A stretch of DNA of 8,693 bases from positions 1 to 8,693 of the forward strand of contig CALFLJ010000007.1 of assembly GCA_937880335.1 (NCBI GenBank), given 5' to 3'. The notes below the pieces were generated by a model. That model searched no databases. It was not told the DNA's origin and worked only from the letters and a program-made list of their open reading frames with translations. This document shows, one piece after another, positions 1-6,756 of the stretch. Position 1 is the stretch's first letter. Every line of letters starts with the position of its first letter. The DNA comes from an uncultured Succinatimonas sp. GTDB taxonomy: Bacteria > Pseudomonadota > Gammaproteobacteria > Enterobacterales > Succinivibrionaceae. A program made the position numbers and the translations under genes.

Positions 1-212
1 ATCTTATCGTGATCTGTAAAAAAATGCAGAATAAAAATAAATTATAAATCAGCTTTACATTTAAGCTTTTGTTTATCTCTACCAAGAAAAAAAAATAAAA
101 AAAATGAAATGTAAAATTAGCTAAAGAGAATGTTTTTATTTCCCAAAAAAGAATTGGATGCCTTTTATAAAAAAATTACAAAAATAAGATCTTAGCTAAA
201 ATAAAACTCTTT

Positions 213-236
213 AAATCCTAAAAAGGATTTTTTCTT
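213..236 (+). terminator. Possible rho-independent terminator of a gene to the left
   Basis: AAATCCT, loop AAAA, then AGGATTT form a perfect 7-bp stem, followed at once by TTTCTTC on the + strand. The T tract is only on the + side, so it would stop rightward transcription entering from the left edge. The stem is AT-rich and short, hence moderate confidence. Confidence 0.4.
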
Positions 237-239
237 CAG

Positions 240-784
240 TTTCCCACAAAAAAAATTCCAATTTAAATCACTTTTATAAATTATTTGTTAAAGAAAATAT
301 TTTTTATAAAGTTTTTATTTATCAATAATTTATTATAGATAATATTGTGGTTTTCCCGCAAAAAAAACAAGGCTTTTCCACTCGTGTTTAACGTATTTTT
401 TTATTTTTCCCACACACTTTCCCACAGGTCTTAAAAACAAAGCAATTTTTTCATTTGTGAAATAAGCCATAAAACAGTTGAGTATAATTTAACTTATTAA
501 AAATAAAAGATATTTTTTATTTATTTTTTCTTTTCCTCTTAGAGATTCAAAACAGGCATTTAAGCCTAAAATTTAAGTTTCAGCTCTTTTAAAGAATTTT
601 TTTTTATTTTCCCGATGACTTTCCCACAACCTGAACAAACAACAGCCTATAACCTTATATCTTCTTGATTTAAAATAAATATTTTTTACAAATTAAAATT
701 TACAAGTACTAATTTCCCTCAAATTTTGGTTTTATTTCTAATATTTTCCCACAACTTTTTTTAAAACCCCCAGACTTTCCCACA
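240..784 (+). repeat. Array of six direct TTTCCCACA elements plus degenerate copies
   Basis: Exact TTTCCCACA occurs at 240-248, 406-414, 418-426, 620-628, 745-753 and 776-784, all in the same orientation. I saw no inverted copy here and no exact copy elsewhere in the window. Related forms lie at 139 (TTTCCCAAA), 352 (TTTCCCGCA), 374 (TTTTCCACT), 608 (TTTCCCGAT) and 713 (TTTCCCTCA). Two pairs start exactly 12 bases apart (406/418 and 608/620), and several other steps are 31-32 bases (374 to 406, 713 to 745, 745 to 776). Three copies are preceded by AC. The element differs by one base from the relaxed DnaA-box consensus TTWTNCACA. Its complement, TGTGGGAAA, contains the GTGGG core known for MraZ sites. 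Its function is not known. Confidence 0.75.
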
Positions 785-854
785 AGCTGTTTCTTTCTGT
801 TGTTTTTTCAATTTTGAAATTTAAAATTTAAGGCTTTTTTTCTATCGCTTTTGG

Positions 855-879
855 TATTATAGGCCCACTAAAAGTGAGG
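855..879 (+). promoter_or_regulatory. murJ start signals: possible -10 and Shine-Dalgarno
   Basis: TATTAT at 855-860 could be a -10 element, but no good -35 lies 16-18 bases upstream. A TTGAAA at 814-819 is too far away. GTGAGG at 874-879 is a usable Shine-Dalgarno five bases before the murJ ATG and supports that start. The transcription start might instead lie further up, inside the repeat array. Confidence 0.35.
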
Positions 880-884
880 TTTAT

Positions 885-2456
885 ATGGCTACAAGTGTCC
901 CCAAAAAATCCCGTCTTTTAAGATCGGGTATGATCACAGCTTTTTTTACTTTTTTGTCTAGAATTTTAGGCATGTTCCGTGATATTGCTATTGCCTCTGT
1001 CCTAGGAGCAAGTGTAGGTGCGGATATATTCTTCTTTGCCAATCGTATTCCTAATTTCTTCAGACGACTCTTTGCAGAAGGAGCTTTTGCACAGTCATTC
1101 GTCCCTGTCTTTAGTAAGGTTAAGCAAAGCGGTAGTCATAAGGATGTGCAAATACTGGTAAAGAGAACCTCAGGAACATTAGGTCTTATAGTTCTAATTG
1201 TAACTATTTTAGGTATGATAGCCTCACCAATTCTAACTGCAATCTTTGGTTGGGGGTGGTATCAAGCCCATTTAAATGGCACAGCTGACGGGCATAAATT
1301 TATTGAAGCATCCGAGCTTTTAAGAATCACTTTTCCTTATCTATTCTTTATAACTCTAACAGCCCTAAGCAGTTCCATTTTGAATGTATATGGTCGTTTT
1401 GCCATTCCTGCTATGACTCCCTGCATTTTAAATATTACATTGATAGGAGCTATTTTAGGATTAAATAAATATTTTGAAGATCCAAACCGAATTTTGGCTT
1501 ATGGCATGGTTATAGGTGGAATTTTACAATTTCTGTTCCAAATTCCTATATTATTGAAACTGCGTTTAGCGCTATTGCCAAGCTGGGGATGGTCGGACAA
1601 AAATGTAGTTAAAATAAGAACATTAATGCTCCCTGCTATATTAGGTGTATCTGCAAGTCAACTCAACCTTTTAGTAAATACTGTTTTAGCCTCATTTTTA
1701 TCTACTGGAGCTATATCCTATCTTTATTACTCAGATAGGCTGTTGGAGTTTCCAATAGGAATTTTTGCTGTTGCCATATCAACAGTCATACTCCCAGCCT
1801 TGTCAAAAGTAGATAAAAAAGAAGACCCTCTTCGCTATAAAAAAACTTTAGAATGGGGCGTTAAAATTGTCTTGCTTTTAGGCATACCGTCTATGGCTGG
1901 ACTTATATCTCTAAGAGAGCCTTTAATACGCGTTATTTTTATGCGAGGAGCCTTTACACAAGATCACGTACTTCTATCCTCAGCATCACTTCTTGCATCA
2001 GCAAGTGGTCTTGCTGCTATTATGCTTGTACGAGTTTTAGTTCAAGGATTTGCTGCAATTCAAGATACGAAAACTCCGGTAAGATGCTCTTTATGTGCTA
2101 TTGGATCAAATATCATATTCAATTTAATTTTAATTGTACCTTTAGGTTATGTAGGTCTTGCCCTCTCAACTGCTCTTGCAGCCTATGTAAATGCAGCGCT
2201 TCTTATCCTTTTTTTGTATAAGCGCAAGATTTATACAATAAGCTTTGATTTAATCTCATTTGTTTTAAAAATATCTGTTTCAGCCTGCATTATGTATGCT
2301 GTTGTGCGCTATCTGTCACCATCTCCTGATATATGGTTTTCTATGAATACCCTTACAAGTTCTTTATATCTTGGAGCCCTTATATCACTTGGAGCTTTAG
2401 TTTATTTAGTAATCTGTTTGTTAGTAGGGATTAAGCCTCGTACCCTTAAAATGTAA
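885..2456 (+). CDS. murJ: Lipid II flippase MurJ (MviN family)
   Basis: MurJ is the inner-membrane MOP-superfamily transporter that flips lipid II to the periplasmic face for peptidoglycan synthesis. The 523-residue product is close to the usual size (E. coli about 511) and is hydrophobic throughout, consistent with about 14 membrane helices. Seen directly: SRILGMFRD at 25-33, whose R32 and D33 match the essential Arg-Asp of helix 1 in E. coli; D47; IPNFFRRLFAEGAF at 55-68, with R60, R61 and E65; YYSDRLLEFP at 281-290, with R285 matching the conserved central-cavity arginine; and QDTKTPVR at 393-400. The ATG at 885 has GAGG five bases upstream and gives an N-terminus about eight residues longer than E. 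coli. The gene appears alone: ribF and rpsT, common neighbours in related bacteria, are not in the window. The frame is intact and ends in TAA. Confidence 0.96.
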   Translation: MATSVPKKSRLLRSGMITAFFTFLSRILGMFRDIAIASVLGASVGADIFFFANRIPNFFRRLFAEGAFAQSFVPVFSKVKQSGSHKDVQILVKRTSGTLGLIVLIVTILGMIASPILTAIFGWGWYQAHLNGTADGHKFIEASELLRITFPYLFFITLTALSSSILNVYGRFAIPAMTPCILNITLIGAILGLNKYFEDPNRILAYGMVIGGILQFLFQIPILLKLRLALLPSWGWSDKNVVKIRTLMLPAILGVSASQLNLLVNTVLASFLSTGAISYLYYSDRLLEFPIGIFAVAISTVILPALSKVDKKEDPLRYKKTLEWGVKIVLLLGIPSMAGLISLREPLIRVIFMRGAFTQDHVLLSSASLLASASGLAAIMLVRVLVQGFAAIQDTKTPVRCSLCAIGSNIIFNLILIVPLGYVGLALSTALAAYVNAALLILFLYKRKIYTISFDLISFVLKISVSACIMYAVVRYLSPSPDIWFSMNTLTSSLYLGALISLGALVYLVICLLVGIKPRTLKM

Positions 2457-2500
2457 GCTATTGAATTTTTAAAAAATTTTTGTCAATTTGCGCACATTTA

Positions 2501-2542
2501 TCACTTATTTTAAGTGAATTTACCTATAAGATTGCCTATTAT
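2501..2542 (+). promoter_or_regulatory. Candidate uspE promoter with palindromic operator
   Basis: TATTAT at 2537-2542 is a plausible -10. The hexamer 17 bases upstream (2514-2519, GTGAAT) is a weak -35. A perfect inverted repeat, TCACTTA, TTT, TAAGTGA, spans 2501-2517 and overlaps that -35 position, as an operator might. No T tract follows the palindrome, so it is not a terminator for murJ. The regulator is unknown. Just downstream, GAGGAGA (2567-2573) is a good Shine-Dalgarno for the ATG at 2579. Confidence 0.35.
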
Positions 2543-2578
2543 TAAATATATAGGAACTACTTAAATGAGGAGAAGACC

Positions 2579-3517
2579 ATGAAACAATACAATAATCTTT
2601 TAGTGGTCATGGAGCCTAAACGTGACAGGCAAATTGCTTTACAAAGAGCTTTAGAAATTTCTCAATATAATCCTAAGGCGACTATCACCGTTTTACGCTT
2701 AGTTTATGATTTCTCCTATGATATACATATTCTTAACCGTCTACGTGAAAAAGATACGCGAGAGGATATTTTAAAAACACATGATGAACAATTGAAGGAA
2801 ATCATCAAAAGCTATACACGTGATCTTGTAAATGTTCCAACGATTAATACAAAAGTAACCTTTGTGCGAGATATTGCCGAAGGTATTATAGGAGAGATGA
2901 AAGCTTCCAATTATGATCTCATTTTAAAAGCAGCCAATAAGCATAGCGTGCTTGATGCCATTATATTTACCCCAATTGACTGGTACCTTTTACGTCATGC
3001 AGATGTGCCCGTAATTATCGCAAAAGATCATAAATGGACAGAAAACGGCAGTATTGTTGTCGCCATGGACTTCTCAAACAAAGGTCGTATGCAGACTAAC
3101 CTAACCTTATTACGTGAGGCACAGCAGGTAGCTGCAATCACTAAAGCACCTATCCATTTAGTAAACTCAGCACCAGTTATACTTCCAACCATTATGCTTG
3201 AAGTACCACATTATTCGCCTGAAATTTATGCTCAAACAATGCTTACAGAGCATAGGGAACGTCTGCTGAAGTTTGCAAAAGATCATAATATTCCTAAGGA
3301 GAATTGTCATATTGCAGAGGGAATGCCTGATGATGTAATTCCAGATCTCTGCAAAAAACTACAAGCATCAGTAGTATTTATTGGATCTGCCGGACGTACC
3401 GGTGCTATGGCTGCTTTAATGGGTAATACTTGTGAGGAAATAGTAGACTATATTGACGCTGATCTTATTGTCATAAACCGCAAGGTTTTAGAAAAAAGTA
3501 ATAAAGCAAAAGAGTAA
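2579..3517 (+). CDS. uspE: Universal stress protein UspE, tandem Usp domains
   Basis: UspE is a cytoplasmic tandem universal stress protein, linked in E. coli to stress resistance, motility and cell aggregation. The 312-residue product matches the family length (E. coli 316). Usp domain 1 covers about residues 1-150 and domain 2 about 156-302. Family signatures are IYDFSY-like VYDFSY at 42-47, IIFTPIDWYLLRH at 128-140 and EGMPDDVIPDL at 247-257. The C-terminal domain carries the G-x2-G-x9-G nucleotide-binding loop at G269, G272 and G282, continuing as GNT as in E. coli UspE. Domain 1 has no comparable glycine loop, which is normal for UspE. The ATG at 2579 has a strong GAGGAGA upstream. The gene is probably transcribed alone: 122 bases separate it from murJ, and a strong hairpin follows. 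fnr, its neighbour in E. coli, is not seen. Confidence 0.94.
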   Translation: MKQYNNLLVVMEPKRDRQIALQRALEISQYNPKATITVLRLVYDFSYDIHILNRLREKDTREDILKTHDEQLKEIIKSYTRDLVNVPTINTKVTFVRDIAEGIIGEMKASNYDLILKAANKHSVLDAIIFTPIDWYLLRHADVPVIIAKDHKWTENGSIVVAMDFSNKGRMQTNLTLLREAQQVAAITKAPIHLVNSAPVILPTIMLEVPHYSPEIYAQTMLTEHRERLLKFAKDHNIPKENCHIAEGMPDDVIPDLCKKLQASVVFIGSAGRTGAMAALMGNTCEEIVDYIDADLIVINRKVLEKSNKAKE

Positions 3518-3548
3518 GGTTTAAGCTCTAGTCAATTGTTATTTATTT

Positions 3549-3585
3549 AATAAATCCTGTTATCTAATTGATAACAGGATTTATT
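3549..3585. terminator. Strong bidirectional terminator between uspE and bioC
   Basis: A perfect 16-bp stem (arms 3549-3564 and 3570-3585, core ATCCTGTTATC) encloses a five-base loop, TAATT. It sits between two genes that converge on it. T/A-rich sequence flanks it on the uspE side, giving a partial U tract for minus-strand transcripts. The right arm ends on base 3585, the last base of the bioC stop codon, so the bioC end and the hairpin overlap by one base. Confidence 0.8.
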
Positions 3586-4346
3586 CATGCCCCCAAAACA
3601 GCTTTTACATAAATAGGGTGCCAGGTCAGACAAATTCCATCTTTGTCTGAATACTTTTGTGTATAAGCAAAAATTCTGTCCTTTAGATATGTCTTTGAAA
3701 AGCTTCCCTTTACTATACCGTTAACTCCGGTACGTTTTAAATGAATTAAAAGGCTTTTCAAATTAGGAAAGTGGGAAATTATTTCCTCCTGCTTAATTTC
3801 AGTTTTAAAGCCAAAGCTTTCTAATAAGTTCATAAGCTCAAAGGCTGTCATATAATTTAAGCTTACATTAAAAATATCATTAAACTCAAAAAAATGACGT
3901 TCTCCGAAACTTGAGAATATCAATTCTCCGCCTCGCTTTAATTTTTGTCTAAATAAGATTAGAGCTTCTTTAAAGTCGTTAAACCACTGAAAACTACAAT
4001 TTCCACAAATCACATCAAAACTAGATGAAGGAAAATCTTTCAAAAGTAAAAGGCCATCACCTAAAAGATAATTAATATTTGGGTATTTTTCTAAATTAAG
4101 TGCCGTTAAACTTAACATTTTTGCACTTAAATCATTTGCATATATTTCACTATTAGGATATTTTTTTACAATATACTTAGAAAAGCCACCTGTTCCACAG
4201 CCTAACTCAAAGATTCTTACGCTTTTTTGGTAATTTAAAAAAGAATCAAGTCTTTTTGCAATCAATGCCTGAACAAAAGCCTCTTGATCATAAGTTGACG
4301 CTGCTTTAGAAAAACGCTCCTTTACAAGATCAAGATTAACTTGCAT
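3585..4346 (-). CDS. bioC: Malonyl-ACP O-methyltransferase BioC
   Basis: BioC uses S-adenosylmethionine to methylate the free carboxyl of malonyl-ACP, so the disguised primer can be elongated by fatty-acid synthase to pimeloyl-ACP methyl ester. The 253-residue product has the family length (E. coli 251). It shows the N-terminal signature RFSKAASTYD (11-20), the class I methyltransferase motif I ELGCGTGGF (47-55), an acidic ribose-binding position at D72 (NDLS), GDG at 96-98 and the BioC-typical NCSFQWF (116-122). SLLIHLKRTGVN (198-209) is the conserved BioC C-terminal element. The ATG at 4346 is preceded by GAGGGG (4350-4355 on the complement), close to the start. It is last in the bioF-bioG-bioC operon, 20 bases after bioG, and is followed immediately by a terminator hairpin. 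The overall divergence from E. coli is typical of the Haemophilus-like BioC group. Confidence 0.92.
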   Translation of the reverse strand: MQVNLDLVKERFSKAASTYDQEAFVQALIAKRLDSFLNYQKSVRIFELGCGTGGFSKYIVKKYPNSEIYANDLSAKMLSLTALNLEKYPNINYLLGDGLLLLKDFPSSSFDVICGNCSFQWFNDFKEALILFRQKLKRGGELIFSSFGERHFFEFNDIFNVSLNYMTAFELMNLLESFGFKTEIKQEEIISHFPNLKSLLIHLKRTGVNGIVKGSFSKTYLKDRIFAYTQKYSDKDGICLTWHPIYVKAVLGA

Positions 4347-4366
4347 ATACCCCTCAAAAAAAAAAT

Positions 4367-5047
4367 TTAAAAATTCAAAAAAAGTTCAGAAAATAATTTA
4401 TCATCATAATGAGCCCAAGGTCCGCTTTTATAAGCTATGTGTGAAAAACAGGCTCTAACACAAGAAGGCGGGAAGATCTTATCACGCTTTGCAATAATTG
4501 CCTCAGAAAATTCATAACGCTTAAAGTACATGTGCTCTTGTTTTAACTTTAATAATGCATAAAGTTCTTGTTTTAAGCTTGCACAATCCCGTTTAGGCAA
4601 ATTAGCTCTGTAATGCTCATTTCCTTTATTTAAAAGCATATTTTCAATAAAGTTTAAACGCCCGTTTTCATCTAAATTCTGTGCGGTATTAAGCCACAAT
4701 TGAGCTTTTAGCCCAATCTCATCTTCATCTATTGCTATACCGTCACAGGTGCCATTTACTGCGATACTTTTAACAATTCTTGAATTTAAACTACAATTTT
4801 CTAAAACAATTCCAGCCATCATAACGCCTATGGACCAGGCAATCAGTTTAATTTCTGAAAATTGTTTAAGTTTATCTTGATTAAAACTTAAATCCTCATC
4901 ATAGTCATATACCATAAAAACAGGTATTTCCTTTGCTAAATCCACAAAAGGCGTGGGATCCTGTCCATATCCGGCAAAAAATAAAATGGCCTTATCATCC
5001 GTTTTTTTTACATCATTTAAGAATTCCTGTCGCATACTTTCCGCCAT
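4367..5047 (-). CDS. bioG: Pimeloyl-ACP methyl ester esterase BioG
   Basis: BioG hydrolyses the methyl ester of pimeloyl-ACP, ending the BioC-primed chain; it replaces BioH in Haemophilus, Neisseria and others. The 226-residue product is a small alpha/beta hydrolase with FFAGYG at 23-28, the nucleophile elbow WSIG (catalytic S72) and AVNGT at 96-100. RDKIFPP at 188-194 supplies the likely acid D189, and GPWAHYDD at 209-216 the likely catalytic H213, completing a Ser-Asp-His triad. The overall pattern matches Haemophilus BioG. The start is uncertain. The ATG at 5047 overlaps the bioF end by 31 bases and has no Shine-Dalgarno. The second in-frame ATG (codon 5, first base 5035) follows GGCGGAAAGT and gives an N-terminus closer to known BioG proteins. 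Either start implies translational coupling to bioF. Confidence 0.9.
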   Translation of the reverse strand: MAESMRQEFLNDVKKTDDKAILFFAGYGQDPTPFVDLAKEIPVFMVYDYDEDLSFNQDKLKQFSEIKLIAWSIGVMMAGIVLENCSLNSRIVKSIAVNGTCDGIAIDEDEIGLKAQLWLNTAQNLDENGRLNFIENMLLNKGNEHYRANLPKRDCASLKQELYALLKLKQEHMYFKRYEFSEAIIAKRDKIFPPSCVRACFSHIAYKSGPWAHYDDKLFSELFLNF

Positions 5048-6204
5048 TTTTTTATAGTTAGTGAAAGCTTCTCAACCATAAGATCATCAAGGCTTTCAGT
5101 AAGAGATATTCTCAAACGTGCCTTATGCATTGGAACTGTTGGGTGACGTATTGGTAAGGCATAAAACCCCTCATTCTTAAAAAACTCATAAGCATAAATA
5201 GCATGATCGTTTTCATAAGTTAAAAGAGGAATAATTTGACTTTTAGAAACACAGTCAAGACCTAAAGTTTGCATAGTAGATCTTATATATTCGGATATTT
5301 TATAAAGACGCTTACGACGGTAATTTTGAGCAGGTAAAAGATTAAGCATAAAATTTATGTGCTCAAAACATAATGGTGACATAGCTGTCGAAAAGATCAA
5401 AGGTCTTACGTGATTTATAAAATAACTTTGTGCAACTTCATTGCAAAGCATAAAAGCGCCCTGAGATCCAAGGCCTTTGCCACAAGTACAGAGTATGAAA
5501 TCAATCTTATCTAAAAGATGTAAGCTATGACACAAACCTAATCCTAAATCATCGAAAACAGCAAATGAATGAGCCTCATCAACGTAAAGGTATAAATTTG
5601 GAAATTCCTCTTTAAGCTTTACTAAAGATTGTATGTCTGCCCTATCCCCATCCATGCTAAAAACACCTTCTGTAACAACTATGATGTTCTCATAATTTAA
5701 AGCTTCTCTTTTTATTAAAACTCTTAGATGTTCATAATCGTTATGAGCATAACGTAAGGCCTGTTTTTGACCGATAAGTGCATCAATAATTGAGGCATGG
5801 GAAAGTTTGTCTGCAATAATTAAGGTATTAGGTATATTTAACAGAGCTTTTACACAACCGCTATTTGCAGCAAATCCTGAATTAAAAAAAACGCATTTCT
5901 TTTTATAAAGGTTTTCTACTGTATTTAATACTCGATCATAGGACTGGAATGCACCTGTGAGTAAGGCTGAACCTGAGGAAGAGAAACGCTTTGCATCCTC
6001 ACTTAGATTGTCTAAAAATAATTCTGAAAGCTTTTTATCCTGACCTAAACCTAAATAATCATTTGAGGAGAGATTTATATAATTATGATCTTCAATTTTT
6101 ATATAAGGGCCTTGTTGTTCTTTTACAATAATTTTTCTTAAAGAATGCAAGCGTTCTCTTTTATCTAGATCCTCCTGCATCTTATAAAATAAATTTTGTC
6201 CCAT
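5017..6204 (-). CDS. bioF: 8-amino-7-oxononanoate synthase BioF
   Basis: BioF is a PLP enzyme of the alpha-oxoamine synthase family. It condenses pimeloyl-ACP with L-alanine, releasing CO2, to give 8-amino-7-oxononanoate (KAPA), the first committed ring-forming step of biotin synthesis. The 395-residue product is of normal length (E. coli 384). Visible signatures are NLSSNDYLGLG (44-54), NSGFAANSG (108-116), SHASIIDA with H136, EGVFSMDGD (179-187), VDEAHSF (208-214, with PLP-contacting D209 and H212) and CGKGLGSQG (241-249), whose K243 is the Schiff-base lysine. The segment GSALLTG at 78-84 has alanine where Haemophilus-type BioF, as I recall it, has arginine. The ATG at 6204 has a perfect AGGAGG (6211-6216 on the complement) six bases upstream, which fixes the start. 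It is first in the minus-strand operon and overlaps bioG. Confidence 0.95.
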   Translation of the reverse strand: MGQNLFYKMQEDLDKRERLHSLRKIIVKEQQGPYIKIEDHNYINLSSNDYLGLGQDKKLSELFLDNLSEDAKRFSSSGSALLTGAFQSYDRVLNTVENLYKKKCVFFNSGFAANSGCVKALLNIPNTLIIADKLSHASIIDALIGQKQALRYAHNDYEHLRVLIKREALNYENIIVVTEGVFSMDGDRADIQSLVKLKEEFPNLYLYVDEAHSFAVFDDLGLGLCHSLHLLDKIDFILCTCGKGLGSQGAFMLCNEVAQSYFINHVRPLIFSTAMSPLCFEHINFMLNLLPAQNYRRKRLYKISEYIRSTMQTLGLDCVSKSQIIPLLTYENDHAIYAYEFFKNEGFYALPIRHPTVPMHKARLRISLTESLDDLMVEKLSLTIKKWRKVCDRNS

Positions 6205-6303
6205 TCAATCCCTCCTTTAAAACAGCAAGTGCAAAAAGTAAAGAATACAATACCACGTCTTTAATACTTTGCTAAATTTGTGTCTAAAAGATTTTGTAAA
6301 ATA

Positions 6304-6328
6304 ATTGTTTTTAATAATATAAAACAAT
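6304..6328. promoter_or_regulatory. Inverted repeat upstream of bioF, candidate operator
   Basis: ATTGTTTT (6304-6311) and AAAACAAT (6321-6328) are perfect 8-bp arms around nine AT bases, about 100 bases before the bioF start. A further small palindrome, ATTTTGTAAAAT, lies at 6291-6302. The TTGT...ACAA ends recall BirA operators, but the arms lack the AACC/GGTT core and the spacing is too short, so a biotin operator is not established. A weak promoter could lie between here and bioF: TTTAGA and TATTAA on the minus strand, 16 bases apart. Confidence 0.25.
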
Positions 6329-6630
6329 AAATTAAGTAGCCAATTAAAAATAATTTGTTAGAACTTTTTTTACAGCATCTGTAGCATAATTGCCTGCGAG
6401 ATTGGTTTTCGTCTCATACTTTGAGAGGGGATTACTGTGTTTTAATGTGAAGCGTCAATTAGATCGTAGCTTTAGACTTTTTACCATCAATCATAAGACA
6501 GTTGTGCTGACTCTATAAATAATTCATAAAAAACGGACTAATCCTGATTTTGCTAGAAGTTTTGACAGTGCATATATTATTAGTAGAAAATACAGGACAG
6601 CCCAAAATACCTAATAAGAAACTCTAAAAG

Positions 6631-6661
6631 ACAAAAATTTTTAAATTGCCAAATTTTTTGT
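6631..6661 (-). terminator. Possible weak terminator downstream of the lipoprotein gene
   Basis: ACAAAAATTT (6631-6640) and AAATTTTTTGT (6651-6661) are nearly perfect inverted arms with one extra T, around a ten-base loop. On the minus strand the second arm runs into TTTTTGTCTTTT. It lies about 95 bases beyond the lipoprotein stop. The stem is almost purely A-T, so its efficiency is doubtful. Confidence 0.22.
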
Positions 6662-6756
6662 GGTGATATTATTTTTAAAAACTTGTGCAAACATGCAATT
6701 TGTTCAAAAAATCTATGTTTTACTTAAGCTTATAGATAAAATTTAATAAGAACTTT

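Larger units (their letters stand above)
1..884. other. Gene-free AT-rich region upstream of murJ
   Basis: No convincing gene is visible on either strand; reading frames are short and broken by stops. The DNA is very AT-rich, with long A and T runs. It contains a possible rho-independent terminator (213-236), a directional array of TTTCCCACA elements (exact copies within 240-784) and the start signals of murJ at its right end. The first two hundred bases may hold the 3' end or untranslated tail of a gene to the left, but no frame can be assigned. The length is large for a leader of a housekeeping gene. Confidence 0.7.
6205..6756. other. Gene-free spacer between bioF and the lipoprotein gene
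   Basis: It contains the bioF Shine-Dalgarno and probable promoter region at the left, an inverted repeat at 6304-6328 and a possible weak terminator for the lipoprotein gene at 6631-6661. The middle part (about 6365-6605) is less AT-rich than its surroundings and has two short open stretches: 42 codons on + (6390-6515) and 36 codons on - (6454-6347). Neither has good start signals and neither is recognisable. It could be a decayed gene or mobile-element remnant, but nothing proves that. Confidence 0.5.

Noticed and set aside
51..74. AGCTT...AAGCT hairpin followed by TTTGTTT near the left edge as a terminator
   Set aside because: The stem is only five pairs with a seven-base loop; the hairpin at 213-236 is a better candidate.
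240..784. TTTCCCACA array as a CRISPR array
   Set aside because: The repeats are only nine bases, the spacing is irregular, and no cas gene is present.
240..784. TTTCCCACA array as a plasmid-type iteron origin
   Set aside because: The spacing is irregular, not the regular 20-22 bases of iterons, and no replication initiator gene is nearby. The surrounding genes are chromosomal housekeeping genes.
2461..2486. A/T hairpin after murJ as a terminator
   Set aside because: The stem consists only of A-T pairs from adjacent T and A runs, and no proper U tract follows; such patterns arise readily in this DNA.
6304..6328. BirA (biotin repressor) operator upstream of bioF
   Set aside because: The arms share only TTGT and ACAA ends. 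The AACC/GGTT core is missing and the arm spacing is too short. Kept only as an unnamed inverted repeat.
6390..6515. 42-codon + strand open stretch and a 36-codon minus-strand stretch (6454-6347) as genes
   Set aside because: Neither has an ATG with a ribosome-binding site, both are very short, and the residues match no family I know.
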